A stretch of 7,021 nucleotides of DNA from Bacteriovorax stolpii (lineage in GTDB: Bacteria > Bdellovibrionota > Bacteriovoracia > Bacteriovoracales > Bacteriovoracaceae): contig CAMAYW010000123.1 in the NCBI GenBank assembly GCA_945862475.1, forward strand, positions 1 through 7,021, given 5' to 3'. The number at the start of each line of letters is the position of its first letter. The first letter of the stretch is position 1. Below the pieces are notes generated by a model that made no database searches, was not told the DNA's origin, and worked only from the letters and a program-made list of their open reading frames with translations. Made by a program: the position numbers and the translations under genes. Shown here one piece after another: positions 1-6,826 of this stretch.

Positions 1-1
1 A

Positions 2-1057
2 GACAATCTTAGAAAGTATGTGTCCCAGGGAAATCAAATTATTCCAAAAGGAACAGATAAGTTTACTGTTCCTATGCCCTCTATTGATATTCCAAGATTT
101 CGGTTTGGAGATAAGTCTCAAGGTGGGCTAGGTCAGGGTCAAGGACAGCCGGGTGATCCCGTTGATGGTCAACAAGATCCAAACGGTCAACCAGGTCAGG
201 GTGAGGCCGGCGAGGGTGAAGGGAAAAAAGAGTTAGATGTTGAACTTTCTTTAGATGAATTGGCGCGGATTCTTGGCGAAGAGTTAGAGCTTCCTAATAT
301 TGAACCCAAAGGAAAAAAATCTCTTCAATCAGTTGTAGATCGCTATACCAATATTGGAACGACTGGTCCCGACTCATTAAGACACTTGAGACGAACCTAT
401 AAGCAGGCCTTAAAACGCCAAATAGCTATGGATTCTTACGATCCAGAGAACCCCGCAGTTATTCCTATTAGACGCGATTTTCGTTATCGTTCCGCTGATA
501 CGAAAGTAGAGATGCAGAACGCTGCCGTTGTTATTTATATGATGGACGTTTCTGGTTCCATGGGTGATGAGCAAAAAGAGATTGTTCGGACAGAATCTTT
601 CTGGATCAATCTCTGGCTAAAATCACAATATAAAGACATTGAAATTCGTTACATCATTCACGATGCTACTGCCAAAGAAGTTGATGAACAGACTTTCTTT
701 AGAACGAGGGAGTCTGGTGGTACGTTGATTTCTTCGGCCTATAATTTATGTAAAGAAATCATCGAAAAAGATTACAATCCGAATGAGTGGAATATTTATC
801 CTTTTCATTTCTCTGACGGGGATAATTGGTCGGCCGATGATACAAAGCTTTGCTTAGACTTACTTGATAATGTGATTCTCCCCGTATCAAATGTGTTCTG
901 TTACGGGCAGGTTGAATCGCGCTACGGGTCTGGTCAATTTTATAAAGATCTCACTTCTAAATATGGATCAGATGAAGAGAAACTCATCCTTTCAAAAATA
1001 AAAAATAAAGAGGGAATCCTTGATTCTATTAAAGAGTTTCTAGGGAAGGGGAAATAG
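2..1057 (+). CDS. yhbH: YhbH/YeaH family (DUF444) vWA-like stress protein, 5' end outside the window
   Basis: The 5' end lies left of the window. The reading frame is open from base 2, giving 351 visible residues, and the GTG at 20 is an internal valine: it has no Shine-Dalgarno sequence, and family members (about 390 residues in Bacillus YhbH, about 430 in E. coli YeaH) carry roughly 40 more residues here. Numbering from the codon at 2, the protein shows a Gly/Gln-rich linker (about 40-76) and a von Willebrand A-like domain. That domain has a metal-site motif DVSGSMG (182-188), then ESGGT (237-241) and FSDGDNW (270-276), which supply the usual MIDAS-type Asp/Ser/Thr residues. Segments such as NIYPFHFSDGDN closely resemble Bacillus YhbH as I recall it. 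The linker DNA repeats aggtcagggt at 130-139 and 193-202. Family members act with the PrkA/YeaG kinase and SpoVR in sporulation or starvation responses; the biochemical role is unsettled. The stop codon touches the spoVR start, so the two are almost certainly co-transcribed and translationally coupled. Confidence 0.93.
   Translation, partial: DNLRKYVSQGNQIIPKGTDKFTVPMPSIDIPRFRFGDKSQGGLGQGQGQPGDPVDGQQDPNGQPGQGEAGEGEGKKELDVELSLDELARILGEELELPNIEPKGKKSLQSVVDRYTNIGTTGPDSLRHLRRTYKQALKRQIAMDSYDPENPAVIPIRRDFRYRSADTKVEMQNAAVVIYMMDVSGSMGDEQKEIVRTESFWINLWLKSQYKDIEIRYIIHDATAKEVDEQTFFRTRESGGTLISSAYNLCKEIIEKDYNPNEWNIYPFHFSDGDNWSADDTKLCLDLLDNVILPVSNVFCYGQVESRYGSGQFYKDLTSKYGSDEEKLILSKIKNKEGILDSIKEFLGKGK
1046..1051 (+). 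promoter_or_regulatory. Ribosome binding site of the spoVR gene
   Basis: AAGGGG lies six bases before the ATG at 1058, inside the last codons of the upstream yhbH gene. It is a good Shine-Dalgarno match and fixes the start of the SpoVR protein. Because the upstream stop TAG (1055-1057) directly abuts the ATG, ribosomes finishing yhbH can re-initiate here. Confidence 0.75.
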
Positions 1058-2560
1058 ATGAATCGTTCTAAACCGATTACAGGTGAACTTCTTGCCCTAA
1101 AAAATCAGATCGAAGGTTATGCCATTGAGTATGGTTTAGATTTCTTTCCTCAAATTTTTGAAGTTTGTGATTATGACACAATTAATATTTTGGCGGCGCA
1201 AGGTGGCTTTCCCTCCAGGTATCCTCACTGGAAATTCGGTATGGACTATGACCAACTTTCAAAAGGCTATACCTACGGACTCCAAAAAATTTATGAGATG
1301 GTGATTAATACCGATCCTTGCTATGCCTATCTTTTGCAAGCGAATAACTGGGTCGATCAAAAAATCGTTATGGCCCATGTGTATGGTCACAACGATTTCT
1401 TTAAAAATAATGCCTGGTTTTCCAATACCAATAGAAAAATGATGGATGTCATGGCGAATCATGGGACTAAAATTCGTCGATATATGGAGAAATATGGCCA
1501 TGATACTGTTGAAAATTTTATCGATAAGGTTCTTTCACTAGAAAATCTTTTGGATATCAATGAACTGTTTGAAACAAGCTCACTTAAACGTCATCGTAAA
1601 GAACAAGTTGAACAACAGAAAGTTGAAAATGAAGATGATGGCTACATGGTTGATGATCGATCGGCGGCCCTTAAATCTTTTATGCGTACTAAGGCCCGTC
1701 AGGTAAAAAAAGATGATACTAAAAGAGAAGAGGATTTTTCTGCTGAATTGCCTCTGTCTCATAAAAATAAAGATGTTCTTGGTTTTCTGATCCAGTACGC
1801 GCCGATTGAAGAGTGGCAAGCAGACATTATTGGAATACTTCGTGAAGAAGCCTATTATTTTTTACCTCAACGGCTTACAAAAATTATGAATGAGGGGTGG
1901 GCAAGTTACTGGCACTCGACCATCATGACAAAGAAGGCGCTTGATGCCTCTGAGATTGTTGATTTTGCCGATAAACACGCTGGTGTGATGTATATGAGTA
2001 AGCAAAATATCAATCCCTACAAAGTAGGTATTGAGCTCATGCGCGATATTGAATATCGTTGGGACCGCGGTATGTTTGGTAAAGACTACAATGAATGTTC
2101 AGACATGAGCGAAAAACTGAGATGGGATACAAAACTAGGTAAGGGAAAAGAAAAAATATTTGAGGTCCGAAAATCACATAATGACATTTCATTTATTGAT
2201 GAATTTCTGACTCCAGATTTTTGCGAAAGGCAGCAGCTTTTCACCTATAAATATAATCCTAGGAATGGAAGATTTGAAATTGATACGAAAGATTTTAATG
2301 CTATTAAACAAAAGTTACTTTCTCAGCTGACAAACTTCGGTCAACCCATTATCGAGGTTGAAAGTGGCAACTACATGAACCGTAAGGAACTTTTATTAAG
2401 TCATGTCCATTACGGAATAGACCTCGATGTGGGGTTTGCGAATGAGACACTCCGGAATCTTTTTGCTATTTGGCGTCGTCCAGTGAATTTAAAAACTCGC
2501 TATGAGGATAAAGAGGTTATTTTCCATTTTGATGGAAAAGACTTCAAGCCTCAACATTAA
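1058..2560 (+). CDS. spoVR: SpoVR family protein
   Basis: This 500-residue protein matches the SpoVR/YcgB family in length (468 in Bacillus SpoVR, about 510 in E. coli YcgB) and in conserved blocks. These are FPSRYPHWKFG (51-61), HVYGHNDFFKNN (107-118), NEGWASYWH (278-286), and a segment around 307-324 with HAGVMYMS and NPYKVG. Residues about 176-230 form a charged, probably flexible linker that varies in the family. There is no signal peptide or membrane segment, so it should be cytosolic. In Bacillus, SpoVR is needed for normal spore cortex; in enterobacteria YcgB belongs to the RpoS regulon together with yeaG-yeaH. The molecular activity is unknown, although the clustered His/Asn/Glu residues look like a catalytic or metal site (inference). 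The gene starts immediately after the yhbH stop and has its own strong ribosome binding site. Its stop codon overlaps that of the convergent downstream gene. Nothing here suggests sporulation, so a stress or dormancy role is more likely. Confidence 0.95.
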   Translation: MNRSKPITGELLALKNQIEGYAIEYGLDFFPQIFEVCDYDTINILAAQGGFPSRYPHWKFGMDYDQLSKGYTYGLQKIYEMVINTDPCYAYLLQANNWVDQKIVMAHVYGHNDFFKNNAWFSNTNRKMMDVMANHGTKIRRYMEKYGHDTVENFIDKVLSLENLLDINELFETSSLKRHRKEQVEQQKVENEDDGYMVDDRSAALKSFMRTKARQVKKDDTKREEDFSAELPLSHKNKDVLGFLIQYAPIEEWQADIIGILREEAYYFLPQRLTKIMNEGWASYWHSTIMTKKALDASEIVDFADKHAGVMYMSKQNINPYKVGIELMRDIEYRWDRGMFGKDYNECSDMSEKLRWDTKLGKGKEKIFEVRKSHNDISFIDEFLTPDFCERQQLFTYKYNPRNGRFEIDTKDFNAIKQKLLSQLTNFGQPIIEVESGNYMNRKELLLSHVHYGIDLDVGFANETLRNLFAIWRRPVNLKTRYEDKEVIFHFDGKDFKPQH

Positions 2561-2584
2561 TTTCCTTCTGATGAAGGCATTAAT
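2556..2584. terminator. Symmetric stem-loop at the convergent gene ends, possible bidirectional terminator
   Basis: Two nested arms can pair: ATTAAT (2556-2561) with ATTAAT (2579-2584), and CCTTC (2564-2568) with GAAGG (2573-2577). They are separated by a small TT/C internal loop, and the hairpin closes on the four-base loop TGAT. The structure forms equally on both strands and sits exactly where the + strand spoVR and the - strand gene end, overlapping both stop codons. Neither side has a clear U-tract, so a classical intrinsic terminator is not proven. It may instead mark or protect RNA 3' ends. Confidence 0.45.
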
Positions 2585-3996
2585 TGAATGAGCTTGTCAT
2601 CTAGCTCCTCAATGTCGAGCTGGTTGATATAATTTTTTTCTTGAAGGGGTTGATTTCTATCTTCGTTAACAAGATTCTCCCATTCTCTTTTATGAGGAAG
2701 AGTTTCCTCTCTTTTAATTGTTGATGGAAATTGATCCCATTGGGTTAACTGAAAGAGTAGCCAACAGCTAATAAGATCAAATTGATAACAACTTTGATAG
2801 GCATGTTTTTTTGCAAGATTTGCTTTATTGAGCATCATGGAATTAAACCCGGCAATTTGGCTAACCTCTATCTCTGTACCTTTTTTAGAGTCTGAAGAAA
2901 TTTTTCCAAGAATTTGGTTAGATTGATTATATTCACCTTTTTGCATCAAAAAGGCTGCCATGATGGTGTATTTGTTAATTTGTGTTTGAGGAGAAGTAAT
3001 AACATTTTCAGCATATTTACTTCCACCTTCCCAATCTCCCAGTAACCATGCCAAAGGGAGAAGTCTTTCGAGAGCATTTTGAGAATTTTGTTTTTGATCA
3101 AGTGCAAGTTTGTGTTGAGCGTAGGCGAGTTCATACTTATTTCTTAAAGAGTAAAGATTGCCTTTTATGTTTTCAACGTTGGGAGTTTTTAAATCCTCAA
3201 TAAATCGATACGCCTTTGCAAATTTCCCAACTCGAAATAATGCCTGGCCCAAAAGCTCTCGGAATTCTTCATCTTGAAGTTGATCGAATGAAAATTCATT
3301 CATTTGATCAATAATTAACTGCTCTTGATTTAAATAGAGAGCAAGTTTCAGCATTAGTTTTGCTTCTTCAGCATCCAATGCTGCAATTTTTAGATTTTTA
3401 AATGGAATTTTAGTTGTCCCAACAAAAGGTTTTATTTTAAGCTGTACGATAGTCTCAATCCAAAGATCTCGATTCCCTTGAAATTGATAAGAATTCTGTT
3501 CTTTACATTCAGTCCAGTCTTTTTGGAGTTGATTAATTTTATTCAGAACAATTCCAGTGAGGGTCTTTACGATACAAATTTTACTAAAATGAGGTATTTT
3601 TTGAAGTTCTGGTATCGATAGATATTCATAGGTTTTCTTAAAGTCCCCATCCACAAAAGACAAAATTCCAAGGTATCTAAAAATGACTGGGCGAAGTTTA
3701 TTTTGGGTCCGGGAAATTTTAAATAAATACATCTTTGCCAGACGAACTTCACCGTTTAGGAGGTAATATTTTACTTTTTTTAGTTCGCTCTTTTGTTCAC
3801 TCATTTCAGAAAATAAAACTTTGTTCATTTCTTCTAAATCATAGATAGAAATGGGAGGCTTAAATTCACCTCTCCGCTCTTTAATACCATCAGACTGAAT
3901 TGCGTTTATACCAACTGCCTTAAGCGAAGGGGAGGCTTCAGATTTAGAATCCAATGAAAAAAAAGTGAAAATACTTAATAAAATCCAAAACTTCAT
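2557..3996 (-). CDS. Exported TPR-like helical-repeat protein of unknown function
   Basis: I do not recognise a named family for this 479-residue protein. It begins with a probable Sec signal peptide: Lys2, a hydrophobic stretch at about 3-14, then a polar region ending SEA|SPS near residue 21, which suits signal peptidase I. There is no lipobox cysteine. The rest is rich in amphipathic helices with TPR-like spacing, for example 76-128 (GEVRLAKMYLFKI, then FRYLGILSFVDGDFKKTYEYL, the second helix pair), 245-300 (LGQALFRVGKFAKAYRFIEDL), 309-365 (LAWLLGDWEGGSKYAENV, FLMQKGEYNQSNQIL) and 379-402. This points to a periplasmic or envelope scaffold (inference). The chosen ATG gives the signal peptide; upstream only AGG six bases away resembles a ribosome binding site. 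The stop TAA overlaps the spoVR stop within the palindrome TTAA. The gene diverges from another exported protein across 57 bp, so the two may be co-regulated. Distant TPR proteins could be cited as homologues, but function cannot be read from the sequence. Confidence 0.85.
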   Translation of the reverse strand: MKFWILLSIFTFFSLDSKSEASPSLKAVGINAIQSDGIKERRGEFKPPISIYDLEEMNKVLFSEMSEQKSELKKVKYYLLNGEVRLAKMYLFKISRTQNKLRPVIFRYLGILSFVDGDFKKTYEYLSIPELQKIPHFSKICIVKTLTGIVLNKINQLQKDWTECKEQNSYQFQGNRDLWIETIVQLKIKPFVGTTKIPFKNLKIAALDAEEAKLMLKLALYLNQEQLIIDQMNEFSFDQLQDEEFRELLGQALFRVGKFAKAYRFIEDLKTPNVENIKGNLYSLRNKYELAYAQHKLALDQKQNSQNALERLLPLAWLLGDWEGGSKYAENVITSPQTQINKYTIMAAFLMQKGEYNQSNQILGKISSDSKKGTEIEVSQIAGFNSMMLNKANLAKKHAYQSCYQFDLISCWLLFQLTQWDQFPSTIKREETLPHKREWENLVNEDRNQPLQEKNYINQLDIEELDDKLIQLMPSSEGN

Positions 3997-4053
3997 GTTT
4001 AACCTATCGAATGATTTGCCGATAAGTTTAAAAAGATTAAACCTTAAAAACCT
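3997..4053. promoter_or_regulatory. Divergent intergenic region with imperfect dyad and possible overlapping promoters
   Basis: These 57 bases must hold the promoters of both flanking exported-protein genes. An imperfect dyad spans about 3997-4033: a left arm reading GTTTAACCTATCG and a right arm CGATAAGTTTAAA, with a 10-base spacer. The inner TATCG/CGATA pairing (4005-4009 with 4020-4024) is exact. Weak sigma-70-like boxes fit in both directions at 17-base spacing: TTTAAC (3998-4003) with GATAAG (4021-4026) rightward, and TTAAAC (complement of 4026-4031) with GATAGG (complement of 4003-4008) leftward. The boxes match consensus only moderately, so this is a suggestion rather than a firm call. 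Confidence 0.35.
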
Positions 4054-5685
4054 ATGAAAAAGCTCTTGTATTTGGGATTGTTTATTTCACTCGCGACTCC
4101 GGCCCTCGTTCCGGTTGAAGGTATCATTTTAGGCGAGGCATCCCCAGATTATCAGACTGATCCCTTGATGAATATCTTTAGTGATATCTACGATAAGACT
4201 CAGGTTGGTGAAAATAAAAAAGTAAAACTTTATTTATCATCATACACCAGTGGTGAAAACCTTTATGAAAGTTGTACTTATCTCATTAAACCCAAATATG
4301 CCTCTTCATCCCAAGAACAACAGGCAAAAAGGGGGGTCGCCGCAACTCTTCAGTACATTGGTCTCGATACATCAATCAAAGCGGTTGGAGCATACGCAAA
4401 CAAGCTAAGTATTAATGAGGAAGGCTTTCAAAAATTAAAAAAAAATTTAGTTAGAAACTATTGTTCAAAAAATATTTCGATCTTTTCAATTCGAAATATA
4501 GAAAAGTCGCTTGATTACTATTATAAAAATCCTTTCAAGGAAATCATCCCTTCAGTAGAAAACTCCCCATTCGCGACAAATATTGTGATTAATAATTCTG
4601 AAAAAGAAGCAACGAGATCCAAAGAATTTGATCTCGTCATAAAAAATTTTCGTGCTTTCTGCTCTTGGGGTGGCGACATTGAAGATTATCGATTGATGAC
4701 CCCATATTTGAATAATCGATTCATTATGTCTTTTGTGATCAAAAATATGAACGGAGTTAAAGACTTGATCAACCTCCGAGAAAACAGGGTGACTTTAAAA
4801 TCTAGTAATGACACTGTTCAGGTGGCGTGCATTGATCTTATTTGTCGCAATGAAACTCAGAAAAACTTCAGACTAAAATTTCCTTTAAGTGTCGGTTCTA
4901 CTGGACTTGCGACTGACTTACCGAAACTCTATTGTCATCATTTTCGATTTCAAAATCCACCAACCGTGACCTTACCTGAGGTTAAGTCATGGATTACTAA
5001 GAGCGAACTTGAGGATCCTATTTTTGAAACATCTCAGTTTATTAGTCTTATGACAGGAGTGCCTGATTTTGTTCAATCCGCAGATCAATATCAAGAATTA
5101 CCTTTTTACCTAAAAAGCAGTATCGACGATCGTTGGACAAAATGGGCCAAGACAACTCTTGAATCTTTTTCAACAACTCTTCTATTTGAGGAATCGCTCA
5201 AAATTAAGCTGAATCCCACCTTGAAAACGGATTATCTACCGACTTATGGATTTGGATTAGAGTTCAGCATAACTCTTGGGGAGATGGACCGTGCCCTCAA
5301 GGGAAACGATAAAATTAAAATGGGTTTTAGTTTAAACCTTACCAAGAACTACTTGAGATCGCTGAGATCCAAGATAGAGATATTAGAAAATAACGTAGAT
5401 GATGTCGGTATAAAGGCATTAGAGAAAGAAACTTCCCACTATTTAGGCTTACAATTAAAGGAAAAAGAGAAGTATTTCACACAGAAGATGTGGAACGATA
5501 CTTTTTCTGAACTTATTGCAAAAGAAATAATGAGACAGGCCTCAACTTATCAGGGCCCACTTTTTAACGACCTCAAAGAGGAAATCATAAAAGTGCCAAT
5601 AAATTTTTCTTATGGTCTCTTTGCTATTAGCTATATTCGCTACCGTTCTGATGTAGCTGCAGGTCGACTTAAATTAAGACTTTAA
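4054..5685 (+). CDS. Exported protein of unknown function with six cysteines
   Basis: I do not recognise this 543-residue protein. The N-terminus is a clear Sec signal peptide: MKK, then a hydrophobic core at about 4-16, with possible cleavage after TPA (17) or after GEA (29). The mature part has six cysteines (74, 137, 203, 259, 264, 294), all in the N-terminal half, an even number compatible with disulfides outside the cytoplasm. Residues 395-430 contain two segments of alternating hydrophobic pattern (YGFGLEFSITL and IKMGFSLNL) that look like a beta hairpin. They are followed by a helical, charged stretch (about 430-512) and a tail ending RLKLRL. There is no lipobox cysteine and no obvious internal membrane helix, so a periplasmic, surface or secreted location is inferred. 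The ATG at 4054 gives the signal peptide, but no Shine-Dalgarno sequence is visible before it. The gene diverges from the TPR-like exported protein and is followed 76 bp later by rpoH on the same strand. Confidence 0.85.
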   Translation: MKKLLYLGLFISLATPALVPVEGIILGEASPDYQTDPLMNIFSDIYDKTQVGENKKVKLYLSSYTSGENLYESCTYLIKPKYASSSQEQQAKRGVAATLQYIGLDTSIKAVGAYANKLSINEEGFQKLKKNLVRNYCSKNISIFSIRNIEKSLDYYYKNPFKEIIPSVENSPFATNIVINNSEKEATRSKEFDLVIKNFRAFCSWGGDIEDYRLMTPYLNNRFIMSFVIKNMNGVKDLINLRENRVTLKSSNDTVQVACIDLICRNETQKNFRLKFPLSVGSTGLATDLPKLYCHHFRFQNPPTVTLPEVKSWITKSELEDPIFETSQFISLMTGVPDFVQSADQYQELPFYLKSSIDDRWTKWAKTTLESFSTTLLFEESLKIKLNPTLKTDYLPTYGFGLEFSITLGEMDRALKGNDKIKMGFSLNLTKNYLRSLRSKIEILENNVDDVGIKALEKETSHYLGLQLKEKEKYFTQKMWNDTFSELIAKEIMRQASTYQGPLFNDLKEEIIKVPINFSYGLFAISYIRYRSDVAAGRLKLRL

Positions 5686-5719
5686 ATTTACGATCTATCT
5701 TTTTTATTCGAAATCTCCT

Positions 5720-5730
5720 AAGGTAACCTT
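5720..5730. other. 11-bp palindrome overlapping the rpoH promoter -35 element
   Basis: AAGGTAACCTT is a perfect odd palindrome around the A at 5725. Its right arm shares bases 5728-5730 with the proposed -35 box of the rpoH promoter. A repressor or activator bound here could influence rpoH, but no known operator family is matched and an 11-bp palindrome can arise by chance. Confidence 0.2.
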
Positions 5731-5755
5731 GACTAAAACCTTTTGGAACCCATTT
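5728..5755 (+). promoter_or_regulatory. Sigma-32 (heat-shock type) promoter of rpoH
   Basis: CTTGAC at 5728-5733 matches the sigma-32 -35 consensus CTTGAA in five of six positions. ACCCATTT at 5748-5755 matches the -10 consensus CCCCATNT except for the first base. The 14-base gap lies within the usual sigma-32 range. A start point about seven bases past the -10 would fall near 5761-5763, right at the ATG of rpoH (5762). The gene would then make a leaderless or nearly leaderless mRNA, which fits the lack of a Shine-Dalgarno sequence. A sigma-70 reading (TTGACT at 5729) lacks a good -10 at proper distance. Confidence 0.65.
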
Positions 5756-5761
5756 TGAATT

Positions 5762-6796
5762 ATGGCGAAGAAAAAAAGTAAAACTCACTTGACCCCAGAG
5801 TTAGTGAAATCAAGTGAGCGCTCTGAGATGTTGAAAAAAAAAGATGATGTCATTGAGATTAATCTCGATGACGATGCAGATTTTATTGAACCTGAAAGCT
5901 TGAACGATTCTTTGTTACCAAAGATGTCCGAATCTTTACCTGCCATTAGAGCTTCCTCGGACCTTAAGGTCCAAGATCCATTGACCGTTTACCTTAAAGA
6001 GATTTCTAAATATAAACTTCTTACTATTGAAGAAGAACGAGAGCTTACCGCGGAATTGTTAAGAACTGGGGACATTGAAGTCGCGAAAAAATTAGTTCTC
6101 GCTAATCTTAGGCTTGTAGTCAAAATTGCTCTTGAATACAAAAACTCTTACAAAAATGTCATGGATCTCATCCAAGAGGGAAATATTGGTCTCATGAAGG
6201 CCGTTTCAAAATATGATCCATCCAAAGGCGCGAAACTTTCCTATTATGCAAGTTGGTGGATACGCTCCTACATTTTAAAATTTATTTTAGATAATTTTAG
6301 ACTTGTAAAAATTGGTACGACACAAGAGCAAAAAAAACTGTTCTATAATCTTTTAAAGGAAAAGCAGAGGCTAATGAATTTAGGCATCACGCCTGACGTG
6401 AAACTCCTGTCTGATAACCTTGGGGTTTCAGAAAAAGCAGTGATGGAAATGGATCAGCGACTTGCTTCAGGACAGGAAGTGAGTCTAGATAAGCCTTTGG
6501 ATGATGACAGTGGGCGTCATGTTTTCGCGGATCTGATTTCCCAGGATCACGATTCATTGGATGATCAACTGAGTGATCTTCAGAATTTGGAGATTCTTAA
6601 AGATAACCTAGAGAGCTTCGTAAAAGGCCTTAAGCCAAGAGACCAGGAAATCTTTAAAAAACGATTACTTAGTGAAGTTCCTGAAAGCCTTCAAAGTATT
6701 GCGGATCAGTATGGTGTTTCTCGCGAAAGGATTAGGCAAGTCGAAGAAAGACTCATCGATCAATTAAAGATTTACATGTCCGAATTTCTTCGATAA
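5762..6796 (+). CDS. rpoH: RNA polymerase heat-shock sigma factor RpoH (sigma-32 type)
   Basis: This is a 344-residue group 3 sigma-70 family factor that directs RNA polymerase to heat-shock promoters. Region 1.2 lies at about 72-104 (DPLTVYLKEI). Region 2 lies at about 107-180 with DLIQEGNIGLMKAV (135-148) and the WWIR segment near 165. The RpoH box QKKLFYNLL (190-198, consensus QRKLFFNLR) separates it from RpoD and from FliA-type factors. Region 4 has the helix-turn-helix ESLQSIADQYGVSRERIRQVE (308-328). E. coli RpoH has 284 residues; the extra length here is mainly a charged N-terminal extension of about 60-70 residues (KKK, then DDDAD), likely disordered. The ATG at 5762 has no Shine-Dalgarno sequence. 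Met22 (5825) and Met55 (5924) are alternative starts but are no better supported. The promoter just upstream looks sigma-32 dependent, implying positive self-regulation. No terminator is visible between this gene and rpsO, so read-through is possible. Confidence 0.92.
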   Translation: MAKKKSKTHLTPELVKSSERSEMLKKKDDVIEINLDDDADFIEPESLNDSLLPKMSESLPAIRASSDLKVQDPLTVYLKEISKYKLLTIEEERELTAELLRTGDIEVAKKLVLANLRLVVKIALEYKNSYKNVMDLIQEGNIGLMKAVSKYDPSKGAKLSYYASWWIRSYILKFILDNFRLVKIGTTQEQKKLFYNLLKEKQRLMNLGITPDVKLLSDNLGVSEKAVMEMDQRLASGQEVSLDKPLDDDSGRHVFADLISQDHDSLDDQLSDLQNLEILKDNLESFVKGLKPRDQEIFKKRLLSEVPESLQSIADQYGVSRERIRQVEERLIDQLKIYMSEFLR

Positions 6797-6817
6797 AACT
6801 CCATCTAAGTTCATAAT
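6789..6817 (+). promoter_or_regulatory. Probable sigma-70 promoter of rpsO
   Basis: CATAAT at 6812-6817 matches the -10 consensus TATAAT in five of six bases. At a 17-base spacing, TTCGAT (6789-6794) is the -35, a weak match that overlaps the last codons of rpoH. Transcription would start near 6824, just before the first leader hairpin, which makes the arrangement coherent. The poor -35 keeps this tentative. Confidence 0.4.
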
Positions 6818-6826
6818 TTAACGAGG

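Noticed and set aside
20..22. GTG at 20 as the start of the YhbH gene
   Set aside because: The frame is open to the window edge, there is no Shine-Dalgarno sequence before the GTG, and family members have about 40 more N-terminal residues that align with sequence upstream of this point.
130..202. Short direct repeats aggtcagggt as a possible regulatory or mobile repeat
   Set aside because: They lie within the Gly/Gln-rich coding linker of YhbH and are explained by repeated Gly-Gln codons; homologues have a similar linker.
1259..1819. Two minus-strand open frames of about 80 codons (1259-1501, 1580-1819)
   Set aside because: They lie antisense inside the well-supported spoVR gene, have no ribosome binding site and no recognisable protein features.
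2946..3752. Two minus-strand open frames of about 60 codons (2946-3134, 3567-3752)
   Set aside because: They overlap the long exported TPR-like gene in another frame of the same strand and show no independent support.
5700..5705. Run of six T after the 543-residue protein gene as an intrinsic terminator
   Set aside because: No stable GC-containing hairpin precedes it; the nearby CTTAAATTAAG palindrome leaves a one-base loop and cannot form a hairpin.
5717..5724. CCTAAGGT resembling part of the I-CeuI homing endonuclease site
   Set aside because: Only the short core matches, and the real site lies in 23S rRNA genes, which are absent here.
5729..5762. Sigma-70 promoter for rpoH using TTGACT as the -35
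   Set aside because: No acceptable -10 hexamer occurs 16-18 bases downstream, whereas the sigma-32 -10 CCCATTT fits well.
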